Program-made: the position numbers and the translations under genes
Part shown: in pieces, positions 52,608-61,517 of the stretch
Numbering within the stretch: position 1 is the first letter of the stretch
Layout: each line of letters starts with the position of its first letter
NCBI RefSeq assembly: GCF_006491645.1
Contig: NZ_VDCZ01000003.1
Location: forward strand, 287,969-351,968
Source: Flavobacterium profundi
GTDB lineage: Bacteria > Bacteroidota > Bacteroidia > Flavobacteriales > Flavobacteriaceae
Reading direction: 5' to 3'
DNA length: 64,000 nucleotides
Notes under the pieces: model-generated
The model's input: the letters and a program-made list of their open reading frames with translations, nothing else
What the model was told of the DNA's origin: nothing
The model's database searches: none

Positions 52608-53960
52608 TTAATAATGAAAATGTTTGCTCTCTTCCATCAAAGGATTACCCTTCGCTACTAATGATTCTTTAGATAAAGTAGTAAATACTACAAAAATAAA
52701 TAATCCTAAAAAGAAAGCTATTGAACCTAATTCAGAAACTCCGATAAACCATTGATCACCTACAGTAGCTGGCATAATCATATTGTAAAAATCAATATAA
52801 TGACCACATAAAATTACAATACCTGCCATAACTACAATCCATGATAAACGTTTGAAATCTGTATTAATTAAAATTAATAATGGGAATACAAAATTCATAA
52901 CAAGCATACCGAAAAATGGTAATTTATAGTTTTCAATTCTAAATACAAAATAAGTAACCTCTTCTGGAATATCAGAATACCAAATTAACATAAATTGAGA
53001 AAACCATAAATACGTCCAGAATATACTTATACCAAACATGAATTTAGCTAAGTCATGAATATGACTTGTATTTACATATTCTAAATATCCTTTAGATTTT
53101 AAATATAAAGTAATTAAAGCAATGGTTGTAATTCCACTTACAAAGAAACTTGCGAATACATACCATCCAAATAATGTACTATACCAGTGTGGATCAACTG
53201 ACATTATCCAATCCCAAGACATAATAGATTCAGAAACTATAAAGAAAACTAGGAATCCAGCTGCCCATTTAAAATTCTTTTTATAATTGGTAATATCATT
53301 AGATTTGTCTTGTGCAAGAGAATTTTTTCTTGAAACATATCTGTAAAGATTCCACCCCCCTAAAAAGATAACAGCTCTAATCAAAAAGAAAGGAACATTT
53401 AAATATCCTGATTTAGCTTGCAATAAATGATCTTTAGCAACTACAGTTTCATCCATCCACACAAATAAATGATTCATATGGAAACCCGAAAGAAGTAATA
53501 CAACAAAAAATATGATAGATCCAGGTAATAAATAACCTGTAATACCTTCCATTACTCTAAACAAGATAGGAGACCAACCTGCTTGAGCTGCTTGTTGAAT
53601 CGCATAAAAAGCTAAAACCCCAACAGTTAACAACATGAAAAAGATACAAGCAACATAAAACGCAGACCACGGCTTATTTTGTTGTTGATGTAAAACATGA
53701 TCAATATGAGCATCATGCTCATTTGTTTCATGATTCACCTCAGATTTATGAGTATCATGAGAAGCAGGAGCTGCTTCATGATGTGTTGCATGTGAATCAT
53801 GAGCTGTTGCTTTTCCATGATGACCATCATGAGCATTTTCTATCATTTCTTTAACTTCTTCTTTATTTGGTACAGTCATAAAACCAATACCAATGCCTAT
53901 GATTCCTAAAACCATTAGGACAATTGAAAAAGTTTTTAATTTACTTGAAAACGTATACAT
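52608..53960 (-). CDS. actF: ActF, NrfD-like subunit of alternative complex III, with His-rich loop
   Basis: Quinol:cytochrome c oxidoreductase subunit in the inner membrane, a paralog of ActC of the NrfD/PsrC type. The product has about ten membrane helices (first at 12-30). After that helix comes a periplasmic-type segment at about 43-93 with 14 histidines among Asp, Glu and Ala (HDGHHGKATAHDSHATHHE). Core segments include GGWNLYRYVSRKNSLAQD and SWDWIMSVDPHWYSTLFGWY. The start is the ATG at 53960 (MYTFSSKLK, 450 residues); an upstream TTG at 53975 is less likely. It lies between actE and ctaC. Confidence 0.92.
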   Translation of the reverse strand: MYTFSSKLKTFSIVLMVLGIIGIGIGFMTVPNKEEVKEMIENAHDGHHGKATAHDSHATHHEAAPASHDTHKSEVNHETNEHDAHIDHVLHQQQNKPWSAFYVACIFFMLLTVGVLAFYAIQQAAQAGWSPILFRVMEGITGYLLPGSIIFFVVLLLSGFHMNHLFVWMDETVVAKDHLLQAKSGYLNVPFFLIRAVIFLGGWNLYRYVSRKNSLAQDKSNDITNYKKNFKWAAGFLVFFIVSESIMSWDWIMSVDPHWYSTLFGWYVFASFFVSGITTIALITLYLKSKGYLEYVNTSHIHDLAKFMFGISIFWTYLWFSQFMLIWYSDIPEEVTYFVFRIENYKLPFFGMLVMNFVFPLLILINTDFKRLSWIVVMAGIVILCGHYIDFYNMIMPATVGDQWFIGVSELGSIAFFLGLFIFVVFTTLSKESLVAKGNPLMEESKHFHY

Positions 53961-53990
53961 ATTAATAATTTTCAAAAAAGTGTTTTACAA

Positions 53991-54536
53991 TTATAATTCG
54001 GACTTCAGTTTTAAAACGTAATCAGCTACCTGCCATCTCTCTTCTTGCGTTAATTGATTAGCATGTGAACCCATAGAATTCAATCCATAAGTTTCTACGA
54101 AATAAATACTTCCTTCTGTTATTACTCTATCTTTATAGCTAGGAACCCCTAAGAATTTCTCTCTTTTTACTAAATTTCCTTTTCCATCTCCTTTTTCACC
54201 ATGGCAAATAGCACAATAAATATTAAATAATGCTTTACCATTTTCTGGATTACGAGATAAAGAATCTAAAGGGGATTTTAAAGTTTCCTTAGCCAAAGCA
54301 TAACCTTCAGTTGTATTAGGAATTTCAAAAGGAACAAACCCTCGTTTTATGGTACCTGGTGCAGGCAATTGTCCTTCTTTACCATTTTTAAACACTTCAT
54401 GCTCAGAATACGTTTCATATGGAACGGCTTCATACATGTTTGGAAAAAACTGATAGTTAGGCTTTGCGTCATCATGGCAAGAAGTTACCATGAAAGTAAA
54501 ACCTGCTATTGCTACTATTTTATATAAGCTTTTCAT
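53991..54536 (-). CDS. actE: ActE, monoheme cytochrome c lipoprotein of alternative complex III
   Basis: A 181-residue periplasmic cytochrome c anchored by lipid: the signal FTFMVTSC has the lipobox cysteine at residue 20. One heme site is visible, CAICH at 108-112 in FNIYCAICHGEKGDGKGNL, with a distal methionine likely in NSMGSHANQLTQEERWQVADYV. It is thought to hand electrons from the complex to the oxidase. Located 8 nt after actD and before actF in the operon. Confidence 0.94.
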   Translation of the reverse strand: MKSLYKIVAIAGFTFMVTSCHDDAKPNYQFFPNMYEAVPYETYSEHEVFKNGKEGQLPAPGTIKRGFVPFEIPNTTEGYALAKETLKSPLDSLSRNPENGKALFNIYCAICHGEKGDGKGNLVKREKFLGVPSYKDRVITEGSIYFVETYGLNSMGSHANQLTQEERWQVADYVLKLKSEL

Positions 54537-54544
54537 ATCTTGTA

Positions 54545-55069
54545 TTAATGCTTTTCTATTACTTTAACTTCTACAGCTCCAGTTGACTTAAAAAATGAAA
54601 CCATATCGTCTTCATTTCCGTGAACACCAACTTCCATTAAAAAATGATCATCTGTAGTTCTTACATCAGGATTTTCAGCTTTTTTAAAAGGCCATAATTT
54701 ACTTCTCATATAAAAAGTAATAACCATTAAGTGAGCTGCAAAAAACACTGTCATCTCAAACATAATTGGAACAAATGCAGGCATGTTATCGATGTAACTA
54801 AAACTTGGTTTACCTCCAATATCTTGAGGCCAATCCACAATCATAATGAAGCGCATCATAGTAGTTGCAACCGATAGACCAACTAATCCATACAAAAATG
54901 AAGCGATTGCAATTCTTGTTGGAGCTAATCCCATAGCTTTATCTAATCCATGTACTGGAAAAGGTGTGTAAACTTCTTCAATATGATGATGTGCTGCTCT
55001 TGTTTGTTTAACAGCATCCATTAAAACATCATCATCATTATATATAGCGTGTATAACTTTATTACTCAT
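54545..55069 (-). CDS. actD: ActD, DUF3341 membrane subunit of alternative complex III
   Basis: A 174-residue subunit with two membrane helices (about 65-87 and 105-130) and a soluble N-terminal part. Segments such as YTPFPVHGLDKAMGLAPTRI and FEMTVFFAAHLMVITFYMRS match DUF3341/ActD. The start is the ATG at 55069 (MSNKVIHAIYND), 4 nt after the actC stop; a longer frame to 55132 would overlap actC by almost 60 nt and add an unlike N-terminus. Carries no cofactor motif. Confidence 0.93.
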   Translation of the reverse strand: MSNKVIHAIYNDDDVLMDAVKQTRAAHHHIEEVYTPFPVHGLDKAMGLAPTRIAIASFLYGLVGLSVATTMMRFIMIVDWPQDIGGKPSFSYIDNMPAFVPIMFEMTVFFAAHLMVITFYMRSKLWPFKKAENPDVRTTDDHFLMEVGVHGNEDDMVSFFKSTGAVEVKVIEKH

Positions 55070-55073
55070 GATA

Positions 55074-56483
55074 TTAATGATTATCTGAATGATTATGTCC
55101 GTGTTCTTCTCTTTCTCTTTTATAGTTATCACCAGATGATTTTAAGATAGTCTTAACTTCGGCTTGAGCAATAACTGGGAAACTTCTAGAATATAATAAA
55201 AACAATACAAAGAAGAAACCAATAGTTCCGATAAAAATTCCTGCATCTACAAATGTAGGTTGGAACATTGTCCAAGATGATGGTAAATAATCTCTGTGTA
55301 AGGAAGTAACGATAATTACGAAACGCTCAAACCACATTCCCACATTTACAACAATAGAAATGATAAATGAAAAAGCAATACTAGTTCTCAATTTCTTAGA
55401 CCACATAAACTGTGGTGAGAATACGTTACAAGTCATCATTAAGAAATATGACCACCAGTAAGGTCCAGTAGCTCTATTCAAGAAAGCATATTGTTCATAC
55501 TCTACACCTGAATACCAAGCAATAAATAACTCTGTTATATATGCACAACCCACAATTGAACCTGTAATCATAATAATGATATTCATTAATTCAATATGTT
55601 GAATGGTAATATATTCTTCAAGATTCGATACTTTTCTCATGATAATCAATAAGGTATTTACCATTGCAAATCCTGAGAAAATTGCCCCAGCAACGAAGTA
55701 AGGCGGAAGGATTGTTGTATGCCATCCAGGAATTACTGAAGTTGCGAAGTCAAAAGATACAATTGTATGTACTGAAAGTACAAGAGGCGTAGCCAAACCA
55801 GCTAAAACTAATGATACTTCTTCAAAACGTTGCCAATCTTTTGCTCTACCACTCCATCCAAAAGATAAAGTTGAGTAGATTCTTTTTGTAAATGGTGTTA
55901 TAGCTCTATCACGTAACATCGCGAAGTCAGGTAATAAACCAGTCCACCAGAACACTAATGAAACTGATAAATACGTTGAAATAGCAAATACGTCCCAAAG
56001 TAAGGGAGAATTAAAGTTAACCCATAATGATCCAAATTGATTTGGAATAGGTAATACCCAATAACCTAACCATGGACGCCCCATGTGAATAATTGGGAAT
56101 AAACCAGCTTGCATTACCGAGAAAATAGTCATGGCTTCCGCAGAACGGTTAATTGCCATTCTCCATTTTTGACGGAATAATAATAATACAGCTGAGATTA
56201 AGGTTCCAGCGTGACCGATACCAACCCACCAAACAAAGTTAGTGATATCCCATGCCCAACCTACAGTTTTATTTAATCCCCAAGTACCAATCCCTGTAGA
56301 GATGGTATAAATCATACAACCTAATCCATAAAGGAAAGCGGTTAAGGCAATTGAAAATACAATCCACCATTGTTTATTCGCTCTACCTTCAACAGGTCTA
56401 GCTACATCTACAGTAACGTCGTGGTAAGATTTATTTCCTACTACTAAAGGTTTTCTAATGGGTGCTTCGTAATGAGACGACAT
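55074..56483 (-). CDS. actC: ActC, NrfD/PsrC-type quinol-oxidising subunit of alternative complex III
   Basis: A 469-residue inner-membrane protein with about ten helices, likely the quinol-binding subunit. NrfD-type segments include GWAWDITNFVWWVGIGHAG, QAGLFPIIHMGRPWLGYW and NFNSPLLWDVFAISTYLSVS. The C-terminus is soluble and His-rich (EEHGHNHSDNH). It is 30 nt after actB and 4 nt before actD. Assigned with confidence from the complete operon context actA-F. Confidence 0.95.
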   Translation of the reverse strand: MSSHYEAPIRKPLVVGNKSYHDVTVDVARPVEGRANKQWWIVFSIALTAFLYGLGCMIYTISTGIGTWGLNKTVGWAWDITNFVWWVGIGHAGTLISAVLLLFRQKWRMAINRSAEAMTIFSVMQAGLFPIIHMGRPWLGYWVLPIPNQFGSLWVNFNSPLLWDVFAISTYLSVSLVFWWTGLLPDFAMLRDRAITPFTKRIYSTLSFGWSGRAKDWQRFEEVSLVLAGLATPLVLSVHTIVSFDFATSVIPGWHTTILPPYFVAGAIFSGFAMVNTLLIIMRKVSNLEEYITIQHIELMNIIIMITGSIVGCAYITELFIAWYSGVEYEQYAFLNRATGPYWWSYFLMMTCNVFSPQFMWSKKLRTSIAFSFIISIVVNVGMWFERFVIIVTSLHRDYLPSSWTMFQPTFVDAGIFIGTIGFFFVLFLLYSRSFPVIAQAEVKTILKSSGDNYKREREEHGHNHSDNH

Positions 56484-56513
56484 AATCCTTTATATTGTTT
56501 CTTTAATTAATAC

Positions 56514-59500
56514 TTATTTAACGTTTCTTACTTTAACGTGATAGAATACATTTGGTTTTGTACCAATATGCTCTAGTAAATGATACATTCTTTCGTCTTC
56601 AGCTAATTTAGCTACTTGACTCTCTTTATCATTTACATCACCAAATACCATTGCTCCACTAGTACATGCAGCAGAACAAGCCGTTTGGAATTCACCATCT
56701 TTTACTAATCTACCTTCACGTTTTGCTTGAAGTTTTGTTGCCTGTGTTTTTTGAATACACATTGAACATTTTTCCATAACACCTCGAGAACGTACGTTTA
56801 CATCTGGGTTCAATACCATACGACCTAAATCATTGTTCATGTGGTAATCAAACTCACTGTTTTTATTATATAAGAACCAGTTAAAACGTCTTACTTTATA
56901 CGGACAGTTATTCGCGCAATAACGCGTTCCAACACATCTATTGTAAGCCATATGGTTTTGACCTTCTTTACCATGAGAAGTAGCTGCAACTGGACAAACT
57001 GTTTCACAAGGAGCGTGATTACAGTGTTGACACATTACAGGTTGGAAAGCCACTTGTGGATTTTCTGAAGGATCTTCCATATCTGAAAGTGTACTTACAG
57101 AATTTAATAAACCAGAAGTACCTTCTTTCAATTCAACATCACCACTGAAGGTCTCTTCATGTGAATAATATCTATCGATACGTAACCAATGCATATCTCT
57201 ACTTCTTCTCACTTCAGATTTACCTACAACAGGAACGTTATTTTCAGCATGACATGCAATCACACATGCTCCACATCCTGTACAAGCATTTAAATCAATA
57301 GACAAGTTAAAATGATGTCCTGTAGTTCTATCAAAAGAAGTCCATAAATCTACTTCAGTAGTAGGAGTTTCCTGATGATCTAAAGATACCATTGGAACTG
57401 GGTTCCAAACTTCAGCGTCTTTTGTATTGAATATTTCAAGAGTCGTTTCTTTGATGATATCACCACGACCCATTAATGTTTTTTGTAATTGAACACAAGC
57501 AAATTCATGTTCTCCAGCTTCTTTCGTAATCGTAACGATTTGGTTAGCGGTTAAGTTTTTATACAATGTATAAGCATTTACACCTACTTGCATTTCTTGC
57601 TTTAAAGCCGCTTTTTTACCATAACCAAAAGCTAATCCTAAAGTACCAACTGCTTGACCTGGTTGCACTACTACAGGAACATTATTTAAAGTTACATTAC
57701 CTACTTTTAAAGTAACATAATTTCCATTCATTCCTCCATTAGCTACATTCCAATTTTTCAAATCATAACGTTCCGCATCTTTTTTAGAAATCGTAACATA
57801 GTTATCCCAAGACACTCTTGTGATTGGATCTGGAAACTCTTGTAACCAAGGATTATTTGCTTGTTGACCATCTCCCATTCCAGTTTTAGTATACAATACT
57901 AAATCTAAACCTGAATTTTTAACACTTGTTAATTGAGATACAGCCGCAGAAAAATCAACCGTGTTAGCCACTAATGGTAATGCTTCATTCATTGCGAAAC
58001 CATCATGAACTATTTGATTCCATGATTTACCACTTACATTTGAAGCAGCAAACCCTTTCAAATAATCATAATAACTAACACTATTTTCTGTCCAAGTTAA
58101 CAAAGCTTCTTGGAATTGTTTTGTATCAAATAATGGACGAATAGTTGGTTGAGCTACACTATAATGCCCTATTTCAATAGTTACATCTGACCATGACTCC
58201 AAATAATGAGGAGCAGCTGCTGCAATAGTCGTTATAGACGCAGTCTCATCTTCTTTCATTGAAAATGAAACTGATAATTTTACTTTTTTAAGTGCTTCAG
58301 AAAAGTCTTTTGCATTTGGCAAAGTATAAACAGGATTCACTCCACTCATTATTAAAGTGTGCACTTTTCCTGCTTTCATATAATCTACTAACTGACTTAC
58401 CTCTTTAGCATTACCTTTTCTTACTAATTTAGCTTTTGTTGGATTAAAGGCTTCTGAAGCAATAGCACTGTTAATAGCTAAAACTACTAATTGCGCATTC
58501 ACATCATCTAAACCAGTAACTACAACACCTTTAGATTTAGCAGACTTTAATTGATTTACTACTTTTGCAATTTCAGCATTTTTAGGAGATGCGCCATTAA
58601 CCACTGCATTATAAATATCTGCTAAAGCCGCTTTTTGTTGCGAAATGTTCATTGGCATTCTCTTATCAGCATTTGCTCCTGCAAGAGACATATTTGCTTC
58701 AATTTGAATATGCTTCGACATTTTTCCATTTTTAGGAACTCTACCTTTAGCATAACCTGCATCATATCCACCACCTTGCCAATCACCTAAGATATCTGCA
58801 CCAACAGAAACAATAACATCAGCTTTAGAAAAATCATAATTTGCTAAAGCACGAACACCGTATACTTGCTCAAAAGCATCCAATGCATTTGAATCCGATA
58901 CCGCATCGTAAATAACATGCTTAACTGTAGGATATTTTGCTTTTAATTCGTCAATTAAAGCATCAGTAGAAGGACTTGCCATTGTATTTGTTAAAAGCAC
59001 TACAGCGCCACCTTGTGCGTTAGCCTCTTCTAAACCAGCCTTAACTTTTGCATTTACTTCACCCCAAGTTGCGTTATTACCAGCAATTTTAGGTTGTTTT
59101 AAACGAAGACTGTCATACAAAGAAAGCACAGAAGCATGCACTCTTGCATTCGCACCTGTTCTTGCTCCTTCTAAATTATTATTTTCAACTTTAATTGGAC
59201 GACCTTCACGTGTTTTTATAAGAATATTTGCAAAATCAAAACCATCTGCAATAGTAGTAGCATAAAAGTCAGCCACACCAGGAATAATTTCTTCAGGTTG
59301 TACTACATAAGGGATTGATTTCACAACTGGACCTTCACAAGCTGCTAAAGATGCAGCAGCTGTACTAAATCCAACGTATTTTAAAAAGTCACGACGAGAT
59401 GTTGCACTACTTGATAAAGCTTCTTTGTCTCCTAAAAACTCATCAACAGGAATTTGCTCAACAAACTCATTGTTTCTTAGCGTCTCAACAATAGAACTAT

Positions 59501-59549
59501 TTTCGTTTAGTTCCTCAACACTTTTCCAGTATTTTTTGTTTGATGCCAT
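56514..59549 (-). CDS. actB: ActB, iron-sulfur subunit of alternative complex III
   Basis: A 1011-residue peripheral subunit exported on the Tat pathway: SRRDFLKYVGFSTAAASLAA has Arg52-Arg53 followed by a hydrophobic stretch. The first ~700 residues resemble a molybdopterin oxidoreductase, which in this family holds no cofactor. The C-terminal part is a four-cluster ferredoxin domain, with CTGCGACVIACHAENNVPVV, CQHCNHAPCETVCPVA, CVGTRYCANNCPYKVRRFNW and CSMCIQKTQ. It passes electrons from quinol oxidation in ActC toward the hemes of ActA and ActE. It lies 36 nt after actA. Confidence 0.96.
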   Translation of the reverse strand: MASNKKYWKSVEELNENSSIVETLRNNEFVEQIPVDEFLGDKEALSSSATSRRDFLKYVGFSTAAASLAACEGPVVKSIPYVVQPEEIIPGVADFYATTIADGFDFANILIKTREGRPIKVENNNLEGARTGANARVHASVLSLYDSLRLKQPKIAGNNATWGEVNAKVKAGLEEANAQGGAVVLLTNTMASPSTDALIDELKAKYPTVKHVIYDAVSDSNALDAFEQVYGVRALANYDFSKADVIVSVGADILGDWQGGGYDAGYAKGRVPKNGKMSKHIQIEANMSLAGANADKRMPMNISQQKAALADIYNAVVNGASPKNAEIAKVVNQLKSAKSKGVVVTGLDDVNAQLVVLAINSAIASEAFNPTKAKLVRKGNAKEVSQLVDYMKAGKVHTLIMSGVNPVYTLPNAKDFSEALKKVKLSVSFSMKEDETASITTIAAAAPHYLESWSDVTIEIGHYSVAQPTIRPLFDTKQFQEALLTWTENSVSYYDYLKGFAASNVSGKSWNQIVHDGFAMNEALPLVANTVDFSAAVSQLTSVKNSGLDLVLYTKTGMGDGQQANNPWLQEFPDPITRVSWDNYVTISKKDAERYDLKNWNVANGGMNGNYVTLKVGNVTLNNVPVVVQPGQAVGTLGLAFGYGKKAALKQEMQVGVNAYTLYKNLTANQIVTITKEAGEHEFACVQLQKTLMGRGDIIKETTLEIFNTKDAEVWNPVPMVSLDHQETPTTEVDLWTSFDRTTGHHFNLSIDLNACTGCGACVIACHAENNVPVVGKSEVRRSRDMHWLRIDRYYSHEETFSGDVELKEGTSGLLNSVSTLSDMEDPSENPQVAFQPVMCQHCNHAPCETVCPVAATSHGKEGQNHMAYNRCVGTRYCANNCPYKVRRFNWFLYNKNSEFDYHMNNDLGRMVLNPDVNVRSRGVMEKCSMCIQKTQATKLQAKREGRLVKDGEFQTACSAACTSGAMVFGDVNDKESQVAKLAEDERMYHLLEHIGTKPNVFYHVKVRNVK

Positions 59550-59585
59550 ATTGTATATTGATATTAGCTTCTTAAATTATATTAA

Positions 59586-60902
59586 TTAATAGTGGCATTT
59601 ACCACACTCTAAACCTCCCATTTGTGCTGCAGTCAACTTCTCAACTCCATACTTTTTAGAAAGTTCTTCATGAATTTTTGCATAATATGCATTGTCCTCA
59701 ACCTTAACATTTGTCTCTCTGTGACAGTTAATACACCATCCCATAGTTAAAGAAGAATGTTGTCTCATGATTTCCATTTCTTCAACAGGACCATGACACG
59801 TTTGACATTCTACTCCAGCAACTGTTACGTGTTGCGAGTGGTTGAAATACACAAAATCAGGTAAATTATGAATTCTAATCCATTTTACTGGCTCTGTTTT
59901 ACCTGTATAGGTTTGAGTAGTTTTATCCCAACCTACAGCATTGTATAACTTTTGAATTTCGTTATTATAATTTACACCATATTCGTTTCCTTCTGCTAAA
60001 GTCTCTTCAGCCACTTCAGAAATATTTTTATGACAGTTCATACAAACATTTAAAGAAGGAATATTAGAGTGTTTACCAACACGAGCTGCAGAGTGACAGT
60101 ATTTACAATCTATACCATTATCTCCAGCGTGAATTCTGTGCGAATAATGAATCGGTTGAATCGGTTCATATCCTTGATCCACACCTACTTGCATTAAATA
60201 GCCATAAGCAAAATAAGCTGCAAACAATAAGAATAAAATAGCCGTAACAACTAATAAGAATTGGTTTTTAATAAACGCTTTCCAAATTGGTAAAGACTTA
60301 CTATCTTTCTGAACCTCAATACCATTTGCTTTAGCAATCTTTGTTAACACATTATTCACTAAGAACAACATTACTATTAACATGGTCAACACTAACGCTA
60401 ACGCTCCAAGAATTACATTGTTAGAAATTCCAGAATCATTTGATGAACCTCCATTTCCATCAACTACAGTTGCCGCAACTACAGGCTCTGGTTTAGGTTG
60501 TGAAGTATACGCTAAAATATTATCAATATCTGTATTAGATAATTGAGGAAAAATAGTCATTGCTTTTTGACCATTTTCATTGTAAATTTTTAACGCAGTT
60601 GGATCTCCAGCTTTAATAAGTTCTGTGTTGTTTTTGATCCACTTGTAAAGAAATTCTTTGTCATACTTGTCAGCGACACCTCTTAAAGCTGGCCCTGTCA
60701 TTACTTTATCTAAAGCATGACATGCAGCACAATTAGCATTAAATAGCGCTTTACCTGCGTCCGCATTACCACCTGTAGCAGGTGCAGCAGCAACATCTAC
60801 TGATGTTGAATCTTGAGAAAAAACAGATAAAGAAAAAGATAGCGTTAAAGCTAAACTGAAGAAAATCCTTGAAAACGATTTATGGTTACCCACCTTTTTC
60901 AT
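59586..60902 (-). CDS. actA: ActA, multiheme cytochrome c subunit with an extra N-terminal cytochrome domain
   Basis: A 438-residue periplasmic-facing subunit. It has an N-terminal signal (about 12-30), then a monoheme cytochrome c domain (CAACH at 58-62, ALDKVMTGPALRGVADKY), two membrane segments (about 163-185 and 210-232), and a C-terminal multiheme part with CKYCH, CMNCH, CQTCH, CINCH and CGKCH. That makes six CxxCH sites, one more than the pentaheme form, because of the fused first domain. It is first in the operon actA-B-C-D-E-F-ctaC-ctaD. A -7 box lies 87 nt upstream. Confidence 0.95.
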   Translation of the reverse strand: MKKVGNHKSFSRIFFSLALTLSFSLSVFSQDSTSVDVAAAPATGGNADAGKALFNANCAACHALDKVMTGPALRGVADKYDKEFLYKWIKNNTELIKAGDPTALKIYNENGQKAMTIFPQLSNTDIDNILAYTSQPKPEPVVAATVVDGNGGSSNDSGISNNVILGALALVLTMLIVMLFLVNNVLTKIAKANGIEVQKDSKSLPIWKAFIKNQFLLVVTAILFLLFAAYFAYGYLMQVGVDQGYEPIQPIHYSHRIHAGDNGIDCKYCHSAARVGKHSNIPSLNVCMNCHKNISEVAEETLAEGNEYGVNYNNEIQKLYNAVGWDKTTQTYTGKTEPVKWIRIHNLPDFVYFNHSQHVTVAGVECQTCHGPVEEMEIMRQHSSLTMGWCINCHRETNVKVEDNAYYAKIHEELSKKYGVEKLTAAQMGGLECGKCHY

Positions 60903-60989
60903 ATTTAATTAATGATTATCGACTAGATTTGGTACGATTTTAGATATATAACTTACACCTTAAAAGCATACATTATTTTAAACTCCGAC

Positions 60990-60997
60990 AAAAATAC
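60990..60997 (-). promoter_or_regulatory. Putative -7 box of the actA operon
   Basis: Reads TATTTTTG on the minus strand, giving an 87-nt leader to actA at most. No clear -33 TTG. It lies in a 218-nt intergenic region shared with the divergent SPOR gene. Confidence 0.45.
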
Positions 60998-61009
60998 GAT
61001 ATTAGAACT

Positions 61010-61091
61010 ATTCTAAAAACCTTAATTTTATCTTAAAATGTAATTTATATTTATTCTAAATAATTTATCCTATTTTGTTTCGTTTAGAATA
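61010..61091. repeat. Three copies of TATTCTAAA in the actA/SPOR intergenic region
   Basis: Direct copies at 61010-61018 and 61052-61060, and an inverted copy (TTTAGAATA) at 61083-61091. The last two flank the -33 region of the SPOR promoter, as an operator might. Nothing else was recognised in the 60903-61120 gap apart from the two promoters. Confidence 0.4.
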
Positions 61092-61102
61092 TTGTACTTT
61101 TG
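61074..61102 (+). promoter_or_regulatory. Promoter of the SPOR-receptor operon
   Basis: TTTG (61074-61077), 17 nt, TACTTTTG (61095-61102) followed by C, then an 18-nt leader to the ATG at 61121. Confidence 0.65.
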
Positions 61103-61120
61103 CTTTAAATTTTATTCATT

Positions 61121-61510
61121 ATGAGAAAATTAACTTCAATAAATTATTTTTACATCGCTATTATTAGCTTATTTATTACTTCTAAAAGTTTTTCACAAGA
61201 CGACAAAACAACTGTAATTCAAGATCCAAGATTTAGTAAATTGTTAAAAGAAAAGCAACTTTTGAACGCTTCTAATGATTCGGAAGACAATTATACTATC
61301 CAGATTTTCTATGGTGATAAAGAGGCTGCCAAAAAGACTTTGGTCAACTTCAAAAAAGACTTTAAAGATATAGACGCTACTTATTTATATACCAATCCAA
61401 CATATAAAGTATGGGTAGGAAAATACAAATTAAGAATTAACGCAGAAAAAGACTTGGTAGAAATTAAAAAGAAATACCCAATGGCCTTCTTAATTAAACC
61501 CAATCGTTAA
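61121..61510 (+). CDS. SPOR-domain periplasmic protein
   Basis: A 129-residue exported protein (signal peptide about 1-25, FITSKSFSQ). The C-terminal half, about 57-128, has the SPOR pattern YTIQIFYGDKEAAKKTLVNF and YKVWVGKYKLRINAEKDLVE, a fold that in other proteins binds denuded peptidoglycan glycans. There is no membrane anchor. It is 7 nt upstream of a TonB-dependent receptor gene and divergent from actA. A link between wall binding and the receptor is inference. Confidence 0.85.
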   Translation: MRKLTSINYFYIAIISLFITSKSFSQDDKTTVIQDPRFSKLLKEKQLLNASNDSEDNYTIQIFYGDKEAAKKTLVNFKKDFKDIDATYLYTNPTYKVWVGKYKLRINAEKDLVEIKKKYPMAFLIKPNR

Positions 61511-61517
61511 ACTGCTA

